Source of the DNA: Roseiarcus sp035606915
GTDB taxonomy: Bacteria; Pseudomonadota; Alphaproteobacteria; Rhizobiales; Beijerinckiaceae
Assembly: GCA_035606915.1 (NCBI GenBank)
Contig: DATNDU010000134.1
Location: forward strand, 1 to 18,466
DNA length: 18,466 nucleotides
Reading direction: 5' to 3'
A program made the position numbers and the translations under genes. Positions 15,465 through 18,466 of this stretch are shown piece by piece (the stretch's first letter is position 1; each line of letters begins with the position of its first letter). The notes below the pieces were generated by a model. It saw only the letters and a program-made list of their open reading frames with translations. It was not told the origin of the DNA and searched no databases.

Positions 15465-15493
15465 AAATTAGCACGTTCCAAAATTGACGGCAA
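15465..15493 (-). promoter_or_regulatory. Candidate promoter of the flavoprotein gene
   Basis: Read on the minus strand, TTGCCG (15493-15488; 4 of 6 to -35) is followed by exactly 17 bases and TAATTT (15470-15465; 3 of 6 to -10). Transcription would begin near 15458, which leaves a leader of about 40 bases to the TTG at 15417. The second operator-like site overlaps its spacer and -10 box. Confidence 0.4.
15466..15483. promoter_or_regulatory. Second, degenerate LacI-type operator half-site
   Basis: The right half GTTCCAAAA (15475-15483) is the exact reverse complement of the left half of the operator at 15539. The left half AATTAGCAC matches only 5 of 9 positions of the palindrome. The centre is again CG. 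It covers the spacer and -10 of the candidate flavoprotein promoter, so binding there would block transcription. Confidence 0.45.
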
Positions 15494-15538
15494 TAGCTGA
15501 GCGTTGCAGGGCGAAGAGTGGCTAAATTCGTCGAATGT

Positions 15539-15556
15539 TTTTGGAACGATGCAAAA
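15539..15556. promoter_or_regulatory. LacI-family operator (TTTTGGAACGATGCAAAA)
   Basis: This 18-bp imperfect palindrome with a central CG has 14 of 18 positions symmetric (TTTTGnAnCGnTnCAAAA). Size and central CG are the known hallmarks of LacI-family operators. It sits directly before the ribosome binding site of the LacI-family gene, which fits autoregulation. It was found by reading the divergent intergenic region; no other full copy was noticed at the other gene starts in the window. Confidence 0.6.
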
Positions 15557-15558
15557 TA

Positions 15559-15563
15559 GGGAG
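15559..15563 (+). promoter_or_regulatory. Ribosome binding site deciding the LacI-family start
   Basis: GGGAG lies 9 bases before the ATG at 15573. Longer in-frame starts (TTG at 15504, ATG at 15549) would place the operator inside the coding region and add a tail not usual in front of the helix-turn-helix, so 15573 is preferred. Confidence 0.65.
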
Positions 15564-15572
15564 CGACGTCGC

Positions 15573-16616
15573 ATGAGCGCCGGGGCGGAAGAGCGGGTGG
15601 CGGAGGGGCGCGCGACGATCGTCGACGTCGCCCGTCATGCCGGCGTCTCCAAATCGACGGTGTCGCTGGTGCTCTCCGGCTCCAGCCTGGTCGCCGAGAC
15701 GACGCGGACGCGCGTTTCGCAGGCGATGAGCGATCTCGGCTATATCTATCATCGCGGCGCGGCGACCTTGCGCGGCGCGAAATCGCGCGTGCTCGGCATG
15801 GTCATCAACGATCTGACGAACCCGTTCTTCGTCGAGATGGCGATCGGCATCGAAGATGCCTGCCAGGGCGGCGCCTTCATCCCGTTCATCGCCAACACTG
15901 TCGAGAACCCGGTGCGTCAGTTGCAGGTTATCCGCTCGATGCGCGAATATGGCGCGGCGGGGCTGGCGCTGTCGCCAGCGATCGCCACCTCGATGCAGGA
16001 GTTGAAGCCGCTGATCTCGGATATGCCGGTCGTGCAGGTGATGCGCCGGCTGCCCGGCCTGCGCGCTTCCGTCGTCGCGCCGGAGAACCGGCTGGGGGCG
16101 CGCAAGGCCGCCGCGCATCTGATAAGCTGCGGCCACAGGCGCATCGCTTTCGTCGGCGGCTTTCCGTCGATGAGCGTGCGCGAGGAGCGGCTTGCCGGCT
16201 ATGTCGAGGCGCTCGACGAGGCGGGGCTGGCCTATGACCCTTCGCTGGTCATCGAGGCGCCAATCAATCCTTCAGGCGCCGCCGGCGCCGCGCCGCAATT
16301 GCTCAGGAGCGCCACCGCAGCGCTGTGTTTCAACGATGTCGTGGCGATCGGCCTGATACGGGCCTTCGCGGCGGCGGGTGTCATAGTCGGCAGGGATTTC
16401 GCGGTCGTCGGCTTCGACGACATCGACGAAGCGCGCCATATCTTTCCGGCGCTCACCAGCGTCGCCGTCAACGGCCGCGCACTTGGCGCGCGCGCGGCGC
16501 AATTGCTGATGCGTCAGCTCGCCAGCGGCGATCATACGCCTGAGACCATCCTCTCGCCGACCACCTTGATTGTTCGCGCTTCCTGCGGCGCGGCGCGCCA
16601 ACCCGGAGTCTCCTGA
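15573..16616 (+). CDS. LacI-family transcriptional regulator
   Basis: This is a 347-residue DNA-binding repressor-type protein. The helix-turn-helix is at residues 15-36 (IVDVARHAGVSKSTVSLVLSG), followed by the hinge region ending in LRGAKS near residue 60 and a periplasmic-binding-protein-like effector domain that starts with VLGMVINDLTNPFF and contains GHRRIAFVGG and the FAVVGFDDI segment near the end. The effector cannot be identified from sequence; LacI-family proteins usually sense sugars or related polyols. It is transcribed divergently from the flavoprotein gene and its stop overlaps the start of the oxidoreductase gene by one base (TGATG). Operator-like palindromes in the upstream region suggest that it controls itself, the two genes behind it and the flavoprotein. 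Confidence 0.93.
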   Translation: MSAGAEERVAEGRATIVDVARHAGVSKSTVSLVLSGSSLVAETTRTRVSQAMSDLGYIYHRGAATLRGAKSRVLGMVINDLTNPFFVEMAIGIEDACQGGAFIPFIANTVENPVRQLQVIRSMREYGAAGLALSPAIATSMQELKPLISDMPVVQVMRRLPGLRASVVAPENRLGARKAAAHLISCGHRRIAFVGGFPSMSVREERLAGYVEALDEAGLAYDPSLVIEAPINPSGAAGAAPQLLRSATAALCFNDVVAIGLIRAFAAAGVIVGRDFAVVGFDDIDEARHIFPALTSVAVNGRALGARAAQLLMRQLASGDHTPETILSPTTLIVRASCGAARQPGVS

Positions 16617-17617
16617 TGACCAGTCTGCGATGGGGCCTTATCGGCGCCTCGACGATCGCCGCCGAACATATGATCGCCGCCATCCGCGCCAACGGCGGGC
16701 AGGCGACGGCGGTGATGAGCGCCAACCCCGCCCGCGCCGCAGATTACGCGCGCCGCCACGACATCGCGCGCGCGACGTCGAACCTCGACGAACTCGTCGG
16801 CGGCGCCGACGTCGACGCCGTCTACATATCGACCACCAACGAGCTGCATCGCGACCAATTCTTCGCCGCCGTTCGCGCCGGCAAGCCTGTGCTGTGCGAG
16901 AAGCCGCTGGCGCTGACGCTCGCCGATGCGCGCGCCATGGTCGCCGAGGCGAAGGCGCAGGGCGTGACGATGGGGACCAACCATCACCTGCGCAACGCCG
17001 CCACGCACCGCGCCATGCGCGAGGCGATAAAGCAGGGCCGCATCGGCCGGCCGTTGTTTGCGCGCGTGTTTCATGCCGTCTATCTGCCGCCGCATCTGCA
17101 AGGCTGGCGCATCGCCAAGCCAGAGGCCGGCGGCGGCGTCGTGCTCGACATCACCGTGCATGACGCCGACACGCTGCGCTTCGTGCTCGACGACGAGCCG
17201 GTCGCCGTCAGCGCCATGACTTCGCAAGGGGGGATGGGGGCCGGCGCACTGGCGGACGGCGCGATGGGCGTCATCAGCTTCCGCTCCGGCCTCATTGCGC
17301 AATTCCACGACGCCTTCACCACCCGCTATGCGACGACCGGTTTCGAGGTGCACGGCGAGGAAGGTTCGCTGATCGGGCGCGATTGCATGACGCAGGCGCC
17401 GAAGGGCGAAGTGCTGTTGCGCAGCGCCAACGGCGAGGAACTTCTGCCGCTGGCGCACGAAGGCCTGTATGAGCGCTCCGTGCGGCTGTTTCAGCAGGCG
17501 GTTGCCGGGCGCGGCGCGCCAGCGGCGACCGGCGAGGATGGCGTCAAATCGCTGAGCGTGGCGCTGTCCGCGCTCGAAGCCGCGCGCACGCATCGCGAAA
17601 CCGCCATCGAGATCTGA
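16616..17617 (+). CDS. Gfo/Idh/MocA-family NAD(P)-dependent oxidoreductase
   Basis: This 333-residue enzyme has an N-terminal Rossmann domain (WGLIGASTIA at 6-15, followed later by YISTTNELH) and the catalytic signature CEKPLALT with Lys96. The C-terminal domain carries GGGVVLDITVHDADTLRF, which gives the family's Asp178...His182 pair expected to take part in hydride transfer. Family members oxidise or reduce sugars, inositols, sugar acids and related alcohols; the GLIGASTIA type of start is seen in anhydrofructose-reductase-like members, but the substrate is not decided by that. The gene is coupled to the LacI-family gene by a one-base overlap and leaves only 3 bases to the CoA-transferase gene, so all three form one operon. 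Confidence 0.92.
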   Translation: MTSLRWGLIGASTIAAEHMIAAIRANGGQATAVMSANPARAADYARRHDIARATSNLDELVGGADVDAVYISTTNELHRDQFFAAVRAGKPVLCEKPLALTLADARAMVAEAKAQGVTMGTNHHLRNAATHRAMREAIKQGRIGRPLFARVFHAVYLPPHLQGWRIAKPEAGGGVVLDITVHDADTLRFVLDDEPVAVSAMTSQGGMGAGALADGAMGVISFRSGLIAQFHDAFTTRYATTGFEVHGEEGSLIGRDCMTQAPKGEVLLRSANGEELLPLAHEGLYERSVRLFQQAVAGRGAPAATGEDGVKSLSVALSALEAARTHRETAIEI

Positions 17618-17620
17618 TCC

Positions 17621-18466
17621 ATGACCCGCATTCTCTCCGCCGCCGACGCAGCACGCCTGATTCCCGACGGCGCCGTCGTCACAATATCCTCGTCCTCAGC
17701 GCTTGGTTGCCCCGACGCGATGCTCGCCGCCATCGGCGCCCGCTTCGACGCCGAGGGCCATCCGCGCCAGCTCACAACGCTGCATCCCATCGCCGCCGGC
17801 GACATGTGGGGCGTCAGGGGAATCGATCATCTCGCCAAACCCGGTTGTCTGGTCAAGACGCTGGCCGGTTCCTACCCTTCAGGCCCGTCCTCGGCGGAGC
17901 CGCCGGAAATCTGGAAGATGATTACTGGCGACGCGATTCCCGCCTATAACGTGCCCTCCGGCATCCTGTTTGACATGCACCGCGAGGCGGCGGCCAAGCG
18001 TCCAGGCGTATTGACCAAGATCGGCATGGACACCTTCGTTGATCCCAACCGCGAGGGCTGTGCGATGAACGCGCGCGCCAGCGCCGCGCCGATCGTGCGC
18101 CGCGTGCGCTTCGCCGATGATGATTGGTTGTTCTTTCCCGCCATTGTGCCCGATGTCGCGATCATTCGCGCCACCACGGCGGACGAGCGCGGCAACCTGT
18201 CCTATGAGCATGAGGGTGCGATTCTCGGGCCGCTCGATCAGGCGCTCGCCGTTCGCAACAACGGCGGCCTGGTTATCGCCCAGGTCAAGCGCCTCGCGGC
18301 CGCCGGCAGCCTGCGGCCGCACGATGTCGTCGTCCCCGGCGTGCTCGTCGACGTCATCGTCGTCGCGCCGGATCAGATGCAGACCACCAACACGCCTTAT
18401 GAGCCGGCGATCTCCGGCGAGATCTTCCGCCCGCTGTCGTCGTTCGAGACGCCGCCGTTCGACGTC
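17621..18466 (+). CDS. Acyl-CoA:acetate/3-ketoacid CoA-transferase, YdiF/Pct type (partial, runs off the window)
   Basis: The ATG at 17621 opens a frame of 282 codons with no stop before the window ends. The product begins MTRILSAADAARLIPDGAVV and has a GCPDAML segment, the PPEIWKMITGDAIPAYNVPSG stretch and GMDTFVDPNREG (the family's G.GTF.DPR.EG motif), which together identify the alpha half of a single-chain family-I CoA-transferase related to propionate CoA-transferase and YdiF. Such enzymes are usually about 520-530 residues, so nearly half is missing, including the glutamate that forms the CoA thioester. The enzyme moves CoA between a short-chain acyl donor and an acceptor acid. It is the third gene after the LacI-family gene. 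Whether it handles a product of the flavoprotein/oxidoreductase module, or acetoacetate made by the BKACE enzyme, is open. Confidence 0.9.
   Translation, partial: MTRILSAADAARLIPDGAVVTISSSSALGCPDAMLAAIGARFDAEGHPRQLTTLHPIAAGDMWGVRGIDHLAKPGCLVKTLAGSYPSGPSSAEPPEIWKMITGDAIPAYNVPSGILFDMHREAAAKRPGVLTKIGMDTFVDPNREGCAMNARASAAPIVRRVRFADDDWLFFPAIVPDVAIIRATTADERGNLSYEHEGAILGPLDQALAVRNNGGLVIAQVKRLAAAGSLRPHDVVVPGVLVDVIVVAPDQMQTTNTPYEPAISGEIFRPLSSFETPPFDV

Noticed and set aside
15418..15474. GTG start at 15474 for the flavoprotein gene
   Set aside because: It has no properly spaced Shine-Dalgarno and lies upstream of the predicted transcription start, with unusual codons (two CTA) in the added part.
1..18466. 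CRISPR arrays, tRNA or rRNA genes, insertion sequences, phage or toxin-antitoxin genes
   Set aside because: I looked on both strands and saw no direct-repeat arrays, no transposase or integrase motifs and no cloverleaf-like sequence.

Overview
The window reads as a compact, high-GC catabolic and transport region from an alphaproteobacterium, most likely of the order Hyphomicrobiales. The grounds are the strong G/C bias at third codon positions (which also produces very long meaningless antisense frames), the DUF6489-type small protein at the left edge, a mosaic palindromic intergenic repeat of a kind I associate with Bradyrhizobium-like genomes, and the gene content. I cannot name genus or species from the sequence alone. 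No rRNA, tRNA, CRISPR, insertion sequence or phage gene was seen.

Layout. (1) 66-2023: a small DUF6489-like protein translationally coupled to a secreted gamma-glutamyltransferase. (2) 2100-4136: a TMADH/2,4-dienoyl-CoA-reductase-type flavoenzyme that most resembles N-methylproline (stachydrine-pathway) demethylases. (3) 4137-4308: an intergenic stretch occupied by a palindromic mosaic repeat. (4) 4309-6211: a BKACE-family (DUF849) beta-keto-acid cleavage enzyme and an L-carnitine dehydrogenase, the first two steps of the carnitine-to-glycine-betaine route. (5) 6371-13350: a complete family-5 (dipeptide/opine-type) ABC importer (Tat-exported binding protein, two permeases, one double ATPase), followed by an overlapping CocE/NonD serine hydrolase. 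(6) 13381-15417, minus strand: a fumarate-reductase/aspartate-oxidase-type flavoprotein. (7) 15573-end, plus strand: a LacI-family regulator, a Gfo/Idh/MocA oxidoreductase and the first 282 codons of a YdiF/Pct-type CoA-transferase that runs off the window.

How the parts may work together. Genes 4309-13350 all face the same way and are tightly packed. A reasonable reading is that the importer brings in a carnitine-containing or other quaternary-amine ester or peptide conjugate, the CocE hydrolase releases the amine, L-carnitine dehydrogenase makes 3-dehydrocarnitine, and the BKACE enzyme uses acetyl-CoA to give betainyl-CoA plus acetoacetate. The demethylase upstream could act on methylated amines further down. 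The substrate of the importer and hydrolase is inference, and neither a betainyl-CoA thioesterase nor a glycine-betaine monooxygenase is in the window. The right-hand module is a separate unit. Its 15418-15572 intergenic region carries one good and one degenerate LacI-type operator 73 bp apart, one of them lying over a candidate promoter for the flavoprotein gene, so the LacI protein probably controls itself and both divergent transcripts.
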